From Ahaetulla prasina (lineage: Eukaryota; Chordata; Lepidosauria; Squamata; Colubridae), in assembly GCF_028640845.1 (NCBI RefSeq), contig NC_080543.1, forward strand, positions 4,071,459 through 4,135,458: a stretch of 64,000 bases of DNA. The letters are read 5' to 3'. Below, one piece after another: positions 1-12,959 of this stretch; the stretch's first letter is position 1, and every line of letters starts with the position of its first letter. The translations under genes and the position numbers were made by a program. The notes below the pieces were generated by a model. It made no database searches, had not been told where the DNA came from, and saw only the letters and a program-made list of their open reading frames with translations.

Positions 1-1260
1 GCCAGTCACTCCCATGCCCAGGGCACGAAACCAGTCTAGTCCCAACAGACTGGGCAGAGTTCCTTCGACGATCGTGATGGGCAGGGTCTTTATGAGGGCC
101 GACTGACTCGGACGGAGGTGGTCCCTCGAACAGGGATGCGATTCCCTGGTAGTCGTGCACTCTGTAGCTGTGCTTGCAGATGGCGCTGACGGACGGCAGC
201 GACTTGCCAGGGTGTCCCAGGACATGATGGTGATCGCTGATCCCGTGTCCACTTCAAGCCTGCACCGTACTCTCGATCTTGGGCTTTGTAAAAATCTTCT
301 TTCCACTTTGGTTGAGGCGCGCCTATAATGACAGTCGCTTTGGTTAGACTGCGCCTTTCTTGTTTGAACCAATCGCGGGCCGCCTTCCGGTTCCGCGCTT
401 TGATTGGCCGATTTGAATTTTCGGCGGGAAGGTTGGGCCGCTCTGCAAACCTGAGCTAAGTGTCCTTTCTTCCCACACCGCCGGCATGTTGCGTCTTTAA
501 ACCTGCAGCGTTGGCGCTGATGTGCCTCCGGCTTCCGCACTCGCCACGGTCCTCCGTGTCGCTTTCTCGGTCCGGCAGACCCTTCCTCATCCTCGCCTCA
601 CCTTCGGATTCGGACTGAATCTCCTCCTGGTGTACTGGCGTTGGCCTTGCGCCGCCTTGGATTGAAGAGGCTTTTGCAGAGTCTCTGCTGCTTTAGTAGA
701 CATTTCGTGTGCTCTGGCCTCGCCCAGAGCGGTGGCTAGTGTCAGGTTGCTCCTGGCTAGCAGTCGCCGCCGAGGCGGATGTCCTTGACCCCTCGGATGA
801 GTTGCTCAAGTAGCACCGCCTAAGTCTCGGTATCCGCAGTCCTTGGACGCTCTTCAAAGCGGCCATGTAGTCACCGATGGACTCGCCTCCATCTGTCTCG
901 TTCTCCAATTCAAACCGCTGCACGATTTGGACGGCGTCGGTGCGAAATGGTTCTTCAGCAAAGTCTGCAGAGTCGGCCACGATACCGATTGTATCGGCGT
1001 TGGCTCTGCCAGGGCTTCCGCAATCTCGATTACCTCCGGCCCGCAATGGCTTAGGAAGTAAGCCCGCTTGGGGTTAACAGGGATCCCTGTAGTTCGTTGG
1101 CTTCTAGAAAGCTTTCAAACGGGTCATATATGTTCCCCATTTCTCCTTGCCCGGGTTGTACGGTGCGGGTGGCGTGTTTGCCATTTCCGCGTGTCTGCCC
1201 TGAGTTTGCTGGGTTCGGAACTAGCGTGCTTCAGCTCGGTTCTGGTTCTCCTTTAGCCTC
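1..1260 (-). mobile_element. Ty3/gypsy retrotransposon, decayed gag-protease part
   Basis: Read on the minus strand, the stretch next to the LTR carries a gag-like segment (about 840-1000, residues FELENETDGGESIGDYM), then a zinc knuckle of the CX2CX4HX4C type (CRRCGKKGHLAQVC, about 455-495), then an aspartic-protease start (VDTGSAITIMS, about 205-260) and the block LLGLDWF near 25-45. This order, gag, nucleocapsid, protease, is that of Ty3/gypsy elements. The frame is broken by several shifts and stops, so it is a dead copy. Reverse transcriptase would lie upstream of the window. It is in opposite orientation to GDPD5, in the intron before exon A. Confidence 0.75.
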
Positions 1261-1282
1261 GATATCCCATCCTCGTCGCCAA
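1261..1282 (-). other. Primer-binding-site-like sequence of the gypsy element
   Basis: Immediately inside the LTR the minus strand reads TTGGCGACGAGGATGGGA. A TGGCGAC start directly after the LTR is typical of tRNA-primed Ty3/gypsy elements. The priming tRNA was not identified. Confidence 0.6.
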
Positions 1283-1472
1283 TGTTATGTTCGGGAAGTA
1301 ACGAGGCTGGAGACCAGGGTAGTGACAACAGCTCTTTAATATAGGGTGAACCCAGCAACAGGCTGGGGCTAAAACCTCTCCTTTTATACAGTTCTGCTGG
1401 AGGCTTCGTCCAATCAGCAACGTGCTGATTTCCCGCTCAAATATTTAAAGGCACAACTGTTAATACATAACA
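1283..1472 (-). repeat. 5' LTR of the gypsy element
   Basis: A 190-bp LTR on the minus strand starts TGTTATGT and ends ACATAACA, giving 8-bp inverted ends of the TG..CA type. Inside are a TATAAAAGG box and an ATTAAA poly(A)-type signal in the right order. The other LTR is outside the window, so the target-site duplication cannot be checked. Confidence 0.75.
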
Positions 1473-1535
1473 TTCCCTGACATTAAAGTGATTGCATTTA
1501 ATTTTTTTTTTTAATTCCCTCCCTTCCCTCTTCAG

Positions 1536-1629
1536 GTTTTTATATAATAGAATGGGATACTGGAGTGATTGGTCCATTCCTATACTGGTTACGACGGCTG
1601 CTGGCTTCATTTACATCACAGCTCTACTG
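1536..1629 (+). CDS. GDPD5: GDPD5 exon A (first in window)
   Basis: A T-rich tract and CTTCAG precede 1536, and CTG|GTAAGT follows 1629. The first base completes a Trp codon begun in the previous exon. It encodes 31 residues beginning [12 protein letters not shown]: the extracellular loop with the conserved NRMGYWSDW motif, then the start of a membrane helix ([14 protein letters not shown]). The preceding exons are not in the window. Confidence 0.85.
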
Positions 1630-4600
1630 GTAAGTTTTGAACTCAGGATCTCTGGTGGGTTTTGTCAAAGGTTACATGACGGTCTGATATTTGCCTTCTG
1701 AATAAAATAGGCCAGCTTTTCTTCTTGCAATAAAAAATATTTTTATTGGATTTTTAAGTAAGGGGGATAAAGTTTTTGTTTTGATAGATTTTAAAGGTAG
1801 TCCTTGACTTAAATCGAGCCGAAAATTCCCACTATTAAGCTAGATAAGCATAAGCATGAATTGAATACATAAAATGAATACAACTAAAGGGATCATTAGG
1901 ACGGTAGGCACACTGGTGCTCTTATGCACGCCCCTTAGATAGGCATTAAGTGAGTTTTGCTCCATTTTGCATCCTTTCTGGCCACAGATCTTAATAGAAT
2001 AGAATAGAATAGAATAGAATAGAATTTTTTTTATTGGCCAAGTGTGATTGGACACACAAGGAATTTGTCTTGGTGCATATGCTCTCAGTGTACATAAAAG
2101 AAAAGATACGTTCATCAAGGTACAACATTTACAACACAATTGATGATCAATATATCAATATAAATCATAAGGATTGCCAGCAACAAGTTATAGTCATACA
2201 GTCATAAGTGGAAAGAGATTGGTGATGGGAACTATGAAACGATTAATAGTAGTGCAGATTCAGTAAATAGTCTGACGGTGTTGAGGGAATTATTTGTTTA
2301 GCAGAGTGATGGCCTTCGGGAAAAAACTGTTCTTGTGTCTAGTTGTTCTGGTGTGCAGTGCTCTATAGCGTCGTTTTGAGGGTAGGAGTTGAAACAGTTG
2401 ATGTCCAGGATGCGAGGGATCTGCAAATATTTTCACGGCTCTCTTCTTGATTCGTGCAGTATACAGGTCCTCCTTAAGTGAATCAATGCAGTTGCTAAGT
2501 TAGTACCACTGTTGTTAAGTGAATCTGGTTGCCCCATTAAATTTGTTTGTCGCAGGCGGGGGGGGGGAAGTAACCACGTGACCCAGGGACACGGCAGTTG
2601 TCACAAATGCAGGTAGTCCTCGACTTATGACAGTTCATTTAGTGACCGTTCGAAGTTACGATGACACTGAAAATAATGACTGATGATCACTTTTTATACG
2701 ACGGTCGCAGCATCCCCATCATCGTGTGATTTATATTCGGTTGCTGGACAACTGACTCACATTTACGACGGTTGCAGCGTCCCGGGATCGCTTTTGCGAC
2801 CTTCTGACAAGCAAAGTCCATGGGGGAAGCCCGATTCCCTTAACGACCGTGTCACTAATTCAAGAACTGCAACAATTCGCTTAACAAACGTGGGCAAGGA
2901 GAGTTGTAAAATGGGGCAACGCTCACTTAACGGATGGTCTCACTTAGCAGCGTAAGTCTTGGACTCGGTTGTGGGTCGTAAGTCGAAGACTCCCTGTACA
3001 TGCCATAAGTCATCAGTATTTTGATCACGTGATGACAAGAATGGGGGTCTGGGGAATTCTGGGAGTTGAAGTCCACACATCTCAAAAGTTTGGGAAGCAT
3101 TGATTCACTCAACTGCCTGTTTCCATCTCGTGTGAATTTAGTGTCAATTTAGAGATTGTCCTCCTGAAGGGAAGACCCGAACACAGGGGTGTTCTAACCT
3201 TTTTGCCATCGTGTGCCAAAAGCGGGGGGCTGCAGGGGGGGTCGTGCGCGTGCATGCCCACACCCATGATTTTGTGTGCCCCCCCCCGCATGCACATGCA
3301 ACCACACACACACCGGTGACCCCCACTTTTGGCACATGATGGCACGGTGGGCCCGTTTTTCCACCCTTCCAGGCTCCGGAGCCTTTCTAGGAGCCTGGGG
3401 AGAGCGAAAAATCGGTTTTCCCCACTCCCCCCAGGCGCTCCGGAGGCTGGAAACGGCCTGTTTCCCTACTTCATGTGGGCCCAGAAGACCCGAAAATCAG
3501 CTGGCCGGTGCAGGCATGCGCGCCAGAGCTGAGCTCACGTACCCACCGATACAGCTCCGCGTGCCACCTGTGGCACACATGTCATAGGTTCGCCATCACA
3601 GCCCTAACAGATGCCAAAACAATCTTGATAGTTTTATAAAATCTAAATCCAATCTGGATGGAGGAGAGACCCCAGTGGGAATCCCAACCACAAAGGTTAC
3701 ACGAGGAAGGCGGAAATGTACCCCAGAAGAAGCAGTTCGGCGGTTCGAATCCCTAGTACAGGTCTCCTGCGCGAGCAGGGGGCTGGGCTAGATGACCTCC
3801 CGAGGTCCCTTCCAACTCTGTTATACTGTTCCGTCAGCCATGTTGAGGTGGTGGCCCAGAAAAACCACAGGGATGTTTTCCTTGCGTGCGCCAGGAGTTG
3901 AGCTGGACTCTTAGAAGAACTTCAGATTTTGTTCTTCGTCGTTTCTGAAGCGTCTCCTGAATCAATAACTCTGTTTTCTCCCCCCCCACCTTGTTTTCAG
4001 ATTTTAGCACTTTGTCACATAGCTGTAGGACAACAGATGAACCTGCATTGGATCCATAAGGTGGGTTTTGGTCTGATCCATGACAGAGCGATGGTAATAT
4101 GAGCATGTGTCTCAGGAACGCTCACAAAATGGCTGATGAAGTGGGTGAGGCCAGTCATAAAACTCATTTTCCTAAAGAATGAGTTCTTTATCAACTTTCC
4201 TCTTCTTTCTCCTCTTCTTTTTCCTCCTCTTTCTCCTCCCATTTTCTCTTTCTTCTCTCTTCCTCCTCCTTCTCTTCCTCCCCCTCCTCCTCCTCCGCTT
4301 CCTCCCCCTCCTCCTTCTCTTCTTTCTCCTCCCCCTTTTTCTTCCTCCTCCTCTTCCTTCTCTTCCTCCTCTTCCTCCCCCTCCTCTTCCTCCTCCTCCT
4401 CTTTTTCCTCCCCCTTTTTCTTTCTCCTCCTCCTCCTCTTCCTTCTCTTCCTTCTCCTCCCCCCACTTCCTTCTTGTCATCCTCCTCCACCTCTTTCTCT
4501 TCCTTTCCTTTTGATTATATTCAAAATAAGTATCAGATAAAAAAAATATCGAATAGCATTTGAGTAAATTTAGGAAATATTTTGTATTAGATATATTTCT

Positions 4601-7600
4601 GAAGGAGAGGGGAATTGAGAGTGTGACTAAGTGTGGAGAGACTAGAGATTATAATTTAGGAATTATTTTGGATTATGATTGTTAGTTTTGATACCCTGCA
4701 TTTTGTTCTGGGAAGTCGGGGTGGGGGGTAAGGGGGAGGGGAACTGGGGGGAGTTTGAGGGTAGAGATGGAGTGATGGTTAATGTACAGGGATTATTGAA
4801 GATGTATAAATATAATTAATGTAGGGTCGGGTCTGCCCAGTTACCATTTTAGAACGGTGGGGAGGGAGAAAAGAGAAAGTAGGAGGTAGGAAAGAGGAGA
4901 AGAGGAAGGAAGAGGGGTAGAAGAGGGAGAAGGAAGGTGTAGGGTGGAGGGAGGAGAGGATGTAGATAAGAGAAGGGGAGGAAGGTCTGGAAAGTAGAAG
5001 AAGGTAGAAGAAGGAAGAGAGTTAAAAGGAGGGGGTGGTGACTGGGCAAGCCCGACTAATTGTATATAATTGTACATTGGATGAGCTGTTTGATATGATT
5101 GTAAAAATAAAACTTTTTTATGAAAAAAAAAAGGAACGCTCACAAAATGGCTGATGAAGTGGGTGAGGCCAGTCATAAATTTCATTTTCCTAAAGAATGA
5201 GTTCTTTATCAGCTTTCCTCTTCTTTCTCCTCCCACTTTCTCTTTCTTCTCTCTTCCTCCTCCTTCTCTTCCTCCCCCTCCCTCTCCTCCGCTTCCTCCT
5301 CTTCCTTCTTCTCCTCTTTCTCCTCCCCCTTTTTCTTCCTCCTCCTCTTCCTTCTCTTCCTCCTCTTTTTTCTCCCCCTTTTTCTTTCTCCTCCTCCTCT
5401 TCCTTCTCTTCCTCCTCCCCTCCTCTTCCTTCCCCTCCTCCTCTTCCTCCCCTCCTCTTCCTCCTCCTCCTCTTTTCCTCCCCTTTTCTTTCTCCTCCTC
5501 CTCCTCTTCCTTCTCTTTCTTCTCCTCTCCCCACTTCCTTCTTGTCGTCCTCCTCCACCTCTTTCTCTTCCTTTCTCTTCTTCCTCCTCCTCCTCTTTCG
5601 CCTCTTCTTCCCCCTCCCCCTCCCCCTCCTCCTCTTCTCGTCTTCCTCCTCCTCCTCCTCCTCTTCCTCTTGTCCACAGCTAAAGGATCAGGATCCAGAA
5701 TTGGGAATATCCCCTTGTGAAATCCCTTTCGCGAGAAATGTTCCCACTTCTGGATCCTGAGCTCCCTGAAAACTTCTGAACTTCTGGCTGTGACTTTCCC
5801 TAAAACTTTCCTGCCAAACCCAAGGAAGACTTCCATAGCGGCTTAAAAAAAATCAACAGCTCTATCTCAACACAAGCTTTCATAGTTATCCAGGAATCAT
5901 AGCCAAATGGCAGGTTGTTCTGCCCCCCTCAACCACGCCCCAGAAGACACACGAGCCGACTGTATTTGCCAGCAATTTATTCTCACTACAGATATCAGCT
6001 CTGGCGCCTGCCAAGTCCTCCTTATCTCTTCAATGCTACTGTGGTCTGTTGCTGGAGCAACCCAGAGTTCAGAAGTAAACAGAAGTCCGAAAAGCCAATT
6101 CCTGAGTCTCGCAATAAAGCAGCCGAAGTTTCCAAAAGTCAGTTTTTTGTCCATCACGGAGCCCAAAGGCAGCTCCACCCACTTTTATGCCCTGTGGGGT
6201 GTGGCTCCGTGGCTCAGCACTCCCTGGGCCGGCCCCTTCCTTTCTTTTGCTGCGCATGCTTCACTCGGCGTCACTGCCTTGCATCTAGCCATTATTGATC
6301 CTCCTCAGCTGGCTCTTGGAGCGTTGCCAGGGAGAAGGAGGGGTCGGGGGATAGAGGCCGTGTCAGCTCCTCCTCCACCACCTGGCCTGCCTCTGGAATC
6401 TGGAGCGGAGCCAGAGAGGAAGATTCTAACCCTGTCGGCTCTTCCCCCTCATTCTCCGAGTCACTCTCTGCCAGGAAGCCCGGCTCGGGGTCCCGCAGAC
6501 ACAACACAGGTCTTGCAAAGTGTTTGTGAGAAACGGGCATCCTTCCAAACCGCTAGGCACGCTGACCCCCTGAGAAGGACCTCCGTTTGACAGGCCTTGC
6601 CTGACCCTGCGAAGCTGAGAGGTTGCACGTTGCAGCCAGTTTTAAGATCAAACCATCAGTCGTAGTCACTCAATAGAATAAAATCTCTCTGCTTGCATTT
6701 CAGATTGGGCTCATCACTACCTTGATCTCCACTGTTGTTACGATGAGTTGTGTAGCCCAGTTGTGGGACGATGAGTGGGATATGGTGGTCATGTCATTGC
6801 AAGTAAGTGTTTTCGTTTAATTTGCCCCCCCACGCAAAACACACCAATCAGTGCGTTATTTTGCCCTAAATTTGACCCTGTCCAGTTCAGCAACTGAATG
6901 TTTGCACCACTTTCCCTAAAAACCAGTTTTTTCATGATTTTTGATATGGCTACAAGTAGTCCTCCACTTACGACCAACATTCCTGTTGTTCAGTGAAAAG
7001 AGAGTCCTTGACTTGCAGCAGTTTGTTTAGCGACCGTTCAAAGTTAACAACGGCACTATAAAAAGTGACTTGCGGCCTTTTTTATTTATTATTATATTTG
7101 TATACCGCCCATCTCCCGAAGGACTCAGGGCGGTTCACAGCCAATAAAACAACAGAAAAACATATAATAATATAAAACAGCAAAAAGAATAGAAAATTAA
7201 ATTCAATTGATGCCCTAAAACTTTTAAATACAAATTTAAAACCCCATTTAAAGCCCCTGATTTAAAAACCCCAATTTAAAACTACGTTCAAGCTAGTCCT
7301 TTTTTCACACTTAACAACCTCCCCATGGTCACATGATCAAGATTCGGACCGGGGGCAACTGACTCATATTTATGATGGTCACATGATCCCCTTTTGCAAC
7401 CTCATGACAAGCAAAGTCAACAGGGTTCATTTAACAACTGGGTTACTCACTTAACAACTGCCGCGTTTCCCTTAAGAACTGCAGCAAGAAAGATGGTAAA
7501 ACTAGGCAAAATTCATTTGGTAATTGTCTCGTTTAGCAGCAGAAATTTTGGGCTCAGTTGGGGTCGTAAGTTGAGGAGTACCTGTAATGGAAGGGGCGAC

Positions 7601-10600
7601 AATGGAAAACCACTTTTAATTCTCTGCAGCTTTGTAGAACTGCCTCTCGGGTCCCCACAAATGCTGTTTCTCTTTGGTTATTAACTGTTCGGGAGATCAC
7701 ATTTGCTTACTAATGGTTTGCAAATCACTTCTGTTCCACCGTAGGCAACTGCTCCTTTTCTGCACGTAGGAGCTCTTGTGGCGGTCACGGCCCTGTCTTG
7801 GTTGGTCTCCGGGCAATTTGCGAAAGCCGAAAGAGCCAGTGAGTAGAACTGCATTCGTCCTATTCAGCTGGAAAGATGGAATGACAAAGAAGGGGAAGGA
7901 CCAGTGGTGAAATGCAATTTTTTTTTTTTGCTAGCGGTTCTGTGGGCGTGGCTTAATGGGGGTGTCATGTGACTGGGTGGGCGTGGCCAATTTTTTTTTT
8001 AAACTTTTGAAAGCATTTTTTTTACTACCTATTTGCCCGAACCGGTAGTAAAAAAAATGCTTTAAAAAAAAAAAAAGTTCCGACGATCACACAGCCCAGC
8101 TGTGATCATCAAAACCTTATTTTAAAAAACTTTTTAAAGCATTTTTTACTACCTATTCGCCTGAACCGGTAGTTTTTATCAGTACCAGTTTGCCTGAACC
8201 AGAGCAAACTGGTAACATTTCACCCTTGGGAAGGACACACAAATAACGAAAGAAGAGTCGCAGTTTCACGTTGCACACTTTACCCCTTTTGTTAGGGGTG
8301 TTGTGATGTCACACAAATATGTAAGGAGTGGAGCTTGCATTGCGAGAATTAACCAGACTTTGGAGAGGCTGATCAATTTTGGGTAACATGACACAGGCAT
8401 AATGCTTTTATGGAGAAGGATAATAAGGAAAGAATAGAAGAGGAGAGGAGAGGAGAGGAGAACATGGAATGGAATGGAATGGAATGGAATGGAATAGAAT
8501 TAAATTAATGGAATAGGATAGGATAGGATAGGATAGGATAGGATAGGATAGGATAGGATAGGATAGGATAGGATAGAAGAGGAGAGGAGAGGAGAGGAGA
8601 GGAGAGGAGAGGAGAGGAGAGGAGAGGAGAGGAGAGGAGAGGAGAAGAAGAGAAGAGAAGAGAAGAGAAGAGAGAGAAGAAGAAGAGAAGAGAGAGAGAG
8701 AGAGAAGAGAAGAGAAGAATGGAATGGAATGGAATAGAAGGAATAGAAGGAATAGAAGGAATAGAAGGAATAGAAGGAATAGAAGGAATAGAAGGAATAG
8801 AAGGAATAGAAGGAATAGAAGGAATAGAAGGAATAGAAGGAATAGAAGGAATAGAAGGAATAGAAGGAATAGAAGGAATAGAAGGAATAGAAGGAATAGA
8901 AGGAATAGAAGGAATAGAAGGAATAGAAGGAATAGAAGGAATAGAAGGAATAGAAGGAATAGAAGGAATAGAAGGAATAGAAGGAATAGAAGGAATAGAA
9001 GGAATAGAAGGAATAGAAGGAATAGAAGGAATAGAAGGAATAGAAGGAATAGAAGGAATAGAAGGAATAGAAGGAATAGAAGGAATAGAAGGAATAGAAG
9101 GAATAGAAGGAATAGAAGGAATAGAAGGAATAGAAGGAATAGAAGGAATAGAAGGAATAGAAGGAAGAAGAGGAGAGGAGAGGAGAAGAGAAGAGAATAT
9201 GGAATGGAATGGAATGGAATAGAATAGAACTGGAGGGGACCTTGGAGGTCTTCTAGTCCAACCCCTTGCTGAGGCAGGAGACACTATACCAGTGATGGCT
9301 AACCTTTTTGCCATCGTGTGCCAGGAGCTGGGAGGGGAGGGTCGCGTGCACACATGCCCTCACCCATAATTCTATGTGGGCATGCGTGCGTGACCCCCTC
9401 TCCCCCCCCCCCCCGCTCCTGACACGCGATGGCACGATGGGCCCTTTCTAGGAGCTTGGGGAGGGCGAAAACACATCCCCGGGAGCCCTCCGAAGGCCGG
9501 AAACAGTCCGTTTGCCAACTTCCGCCGATATGGGTGGCACTCGTGCTATAGGTTCAGCATCACGGCACTATATCAGTTCAGACAAATGGTCATCCAGTCT
9601 CTTCTTAAGAACTTCCAAATCTCTAAATCCAAATTTAGGGATTTGGATCGAAAAATAAGTCTTTATATTTGGCTAAAGCAGAATTTGGTTAGATTTTTGT
9701 TTCAGGTATTAGACAAGCCTTCATCATTTGTAAATCTTGATTTATTGTTTAGTGTCATGCGGAAAGCTGGCATCATGGTTAAACCACGCACCAAATATGT
9801 TACCTGTATCCAGCCTGGGTAATAACTGGTTTGATCTACTGGTTAAGGTTGATCAAGAAGTGGGAAACCACGAGTTCAAGTCCTACCTTAACCGTGAAAG
9901 CCAGCTGGGTGACTTTGGGCCAATCACAGAGGAGATTGTGAGTTCTAGACCCACCTTGGGCCATGAGAGACAGCCTGGTGACTTTGAGCCAATCACCAGG
10001 AGATTGTGAGCTCAAGTCCTGCCTTAATCATGAAAGCTGGCTGGAGGACTTTGGGACAGTTGCCAGGAGATGGTGAGTTCTAGACCCATCTTAGGCATGA
10101 AAAACAGCTGGGTGACTTCTTTCTGAGCTCAACCTATCTCACAGGAAGTTGTGTGTGGGAAAATAGGAAGAGGAAGTTCTGTTCACTGCCTTGAATTATT
10201 TCTAAAAAATAATAAAGGCAGGATGTAAATAAAATAGAGTAGAATAAATATCCTGCGGCACATTTTCGTAATGTTCATCGTGTTAAAGACATTGAAATGC
10301 TACCGAAGCCACAATGACATCATGGGCATAGTGTCATTATGCAAATGAATTTCCCTGAAAAGAGCACAGCTGCATGTAAGTTGGATGTACTTTGGTCCTC
10401 GACTTATGATGGGTCACTTAGTGACACCCCCCAAAAGGTACTTTGGACCCAAATTCTAAGTTCCGACGGCTCCCACTGAACCCATAATAACACAATCTTA
10501 TTTTGGATGCTTGGCAACTTGACTGTGTTTATGCCGATTTACAGCATCCTTTGGTCCCATGACTGCAATATTTGACTTTTTTTCAGGGAAATGAAGTTTA

Positions 10601-12866
10601 ACATAACATAACATCAGAGTTGGAAGGGACCTTGGAGGCCTTCTAGTCCAACCCCCTGCCCAGGCAGGAAACCCTACACCATCTCAGTCAGATGGTTATC
10701 CAACATTTTCTTAAAAATTTCCAGTGTTGGAGCATTCACAACTTCTGAAGGCAAGTCGTTCCACTTATTAATTGTTCTAACTGTCAGGAAATTTCTCCTT
10801 AGTTCTAAGTTGCTTCTTTCTTTGATCAGTTTCCACCCATTGCTTCTTGTTCTACCCTCAGGTGCTTTGGTGAACAGCCTGACTCCCTCTTCTTTGTGGC
10901 AGCCCCTGAGATATTGGAACACAGCTATCATGTCTCCCCTAGTCCTTCTTTTTGTTAAACTAGACATACCCAGTTCCTGCAACCGTTCTTCATATGTTTT
11001 ATCCTCCAGTCCCTAATCATCTTTGTTGCTCTTCTCTGCACTCTTTCTAGAGTCTCAACATCTTTTTTACATCGTGGCGACCAAAACTGGATGCAATATT
11101 CCAAGTGTGGCCTTACCAAGGCATTATAAAGTGGTACTAACACTTCACGTGATCTTGATTCTATCCCTCTGTTTATGCAGCCCAGAACTGTGTTGGCTTT
11201 TTTAACAGCTGCTGCACTGCTGGCTCATATCTAAATGGTTATCCACTAGGACTCCAAGATCCCTCTCACAGGTACTACTATTGAGCAAGGTACCACATAT
11301 ACGGTACTGGTGCATTTTGTTTTTTTGGCCTAAATGTAGAACCTTACTTTTTTCACTGTTGAATTTCATTTTGTTAGATAGCGCCCAATGTTCAAGTCTG
11401 TCAAGATCTTTCTGTAACTTGAGCCTATCTTCTGGAGTGTTGGCTATTCCTGCCAGCTTGGTGTCATCTGCAAATTTGATGAGTTCCCCATCTATCCCTC
11501 GTCCAAGTCATTGATGAAGATGTTGAAGAGTACTGGGCCTAAAACAGAGCCTTGGGGTACTCCACTGCATACTTCCCTCCATGTGGATGTAGTTCCGTTG
11601 AGGACTACACGTTGAGTGCGGTTGGTCAGCCAGTTACGAATCCATCTGGTGGTGGTGCTGTCTAACCCACATTTTCTACTTTATCTAGTAGTAGGTTATG
11701 GTCTACTTTATCAAATGCTTTACTGAAGTCCAAGTAAATTATATCGACAGCATTCCTCTGGTCTACTAATTTTGTCATTTTGTCAAAGAATGCGATAAGA
11801 TTAGTCTGGCATGATCTGTTTCTGACAAACCCATGTTGGCTTTTGGTTATTACTTTGTTTGCTTCTAGGTGTTCGGTGATTCGTTGCTTGATTATCTTTT
11901 CCAGAATCTTCCCGGTATTGAGGTCAGACTGATAGGTCTGTAGTTTCCTGGATCTGTTTTTCCTTTTTGAAGATGGGAACTACATCAGCTCTTTTCCAGT
12001 CCTCTGGCAGCTCCCTGTGCTCCAGGATCTTTGAAAGATATAGTTCAGTGGTTCTGAGATCCGTCTGCCAGTTCCTTCAGAACCTTGGGGTGTAATCCAT
12101 CCGGTCCTGGTGATTTGAACTCGTCTAGGGTAGACAGGTGTTCACTTACCATTTTCTTCCCTATTTTAACTTGTGTTTCTAATCTGTTTTTGTAGTGCTG
12201 TTTTTGATAGGTTGGATTGTTTTTCCTTTTGTGTAAAGACAGATGCAAAATATGAGTTAAGTAGATCTGCTTTCTCCCTGTTGCTTGTCATCTTCTTGCC
12301 ACTTTCTCCCAGCAATGGGCCAATTGTTTCCTTGACTTTTTTCTTGTTTTTAACATGTTGGAAGAAGCTTTTTGTTATTTTTACTTTTGTCGCTAGCCTT
12401 TGTTCATTGTGAGCCTTAGCTTTCCTCACTTCATCTTTACAGGCTCGGGCTATTTGCTGATATTCTGCCTTAGTTATTTGCCCCTCTTTCCACTTTTTAT
12501 ATTTGTCCTTTTTGTCTTTCAATTTGTCAGATAGTTCTTTATGCATCCATGCTGGTTTCTTTTGAGATCTACTATTTTTCTTCTTCATTGGTATTGTGTT
12601 AGACTGTGCTTTTATAATCTCACTTTTCAAAATTTCCCAAGCTTCTTGAGTTGTTTTCCCCCTGAGGATTCTCATCCATTGAATCCTTCTCAAGCTCTCT
12701 CTAAGTTTAATTTCGTCTTCGGACAAAACATGCCCGTCTCAGACAATGGGTTTACTTAATAAGTTTTTTAGCAGTGTTTTTACTTATATTGTATCCATTG
12801 ATTGTTGATTTTATCTGGCTGTGCACCGTCCTGAGTCCTTCGGGAAAAGGGCGGTATAAAAATTAA

Positions 12867-12959
<93 letters not shown>

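Noticed and set aside
4136..5836. Long Glu/Arg/Lys and Ser/Pro/Phe frames, including one of 331 codons
   Set aside because: They read through the L1 3'UTR and pyrimidine repeats and cross insertion joints, so they cannot be a single old gene.
8505..9353. Long IPS-, EGI- and NRR-repeat open frames on both strands
   Set aside because: They come from the 9-bp array, which cannot contain stops in these frames; no start context, no relatives, no codon signal.
9871..9882. True tRNA genes at B-box-like sites (also 30340, 56162, 60413)
   Set aside because: Each is part of a multi-copy SINE, and none shows a full cloverleaf.
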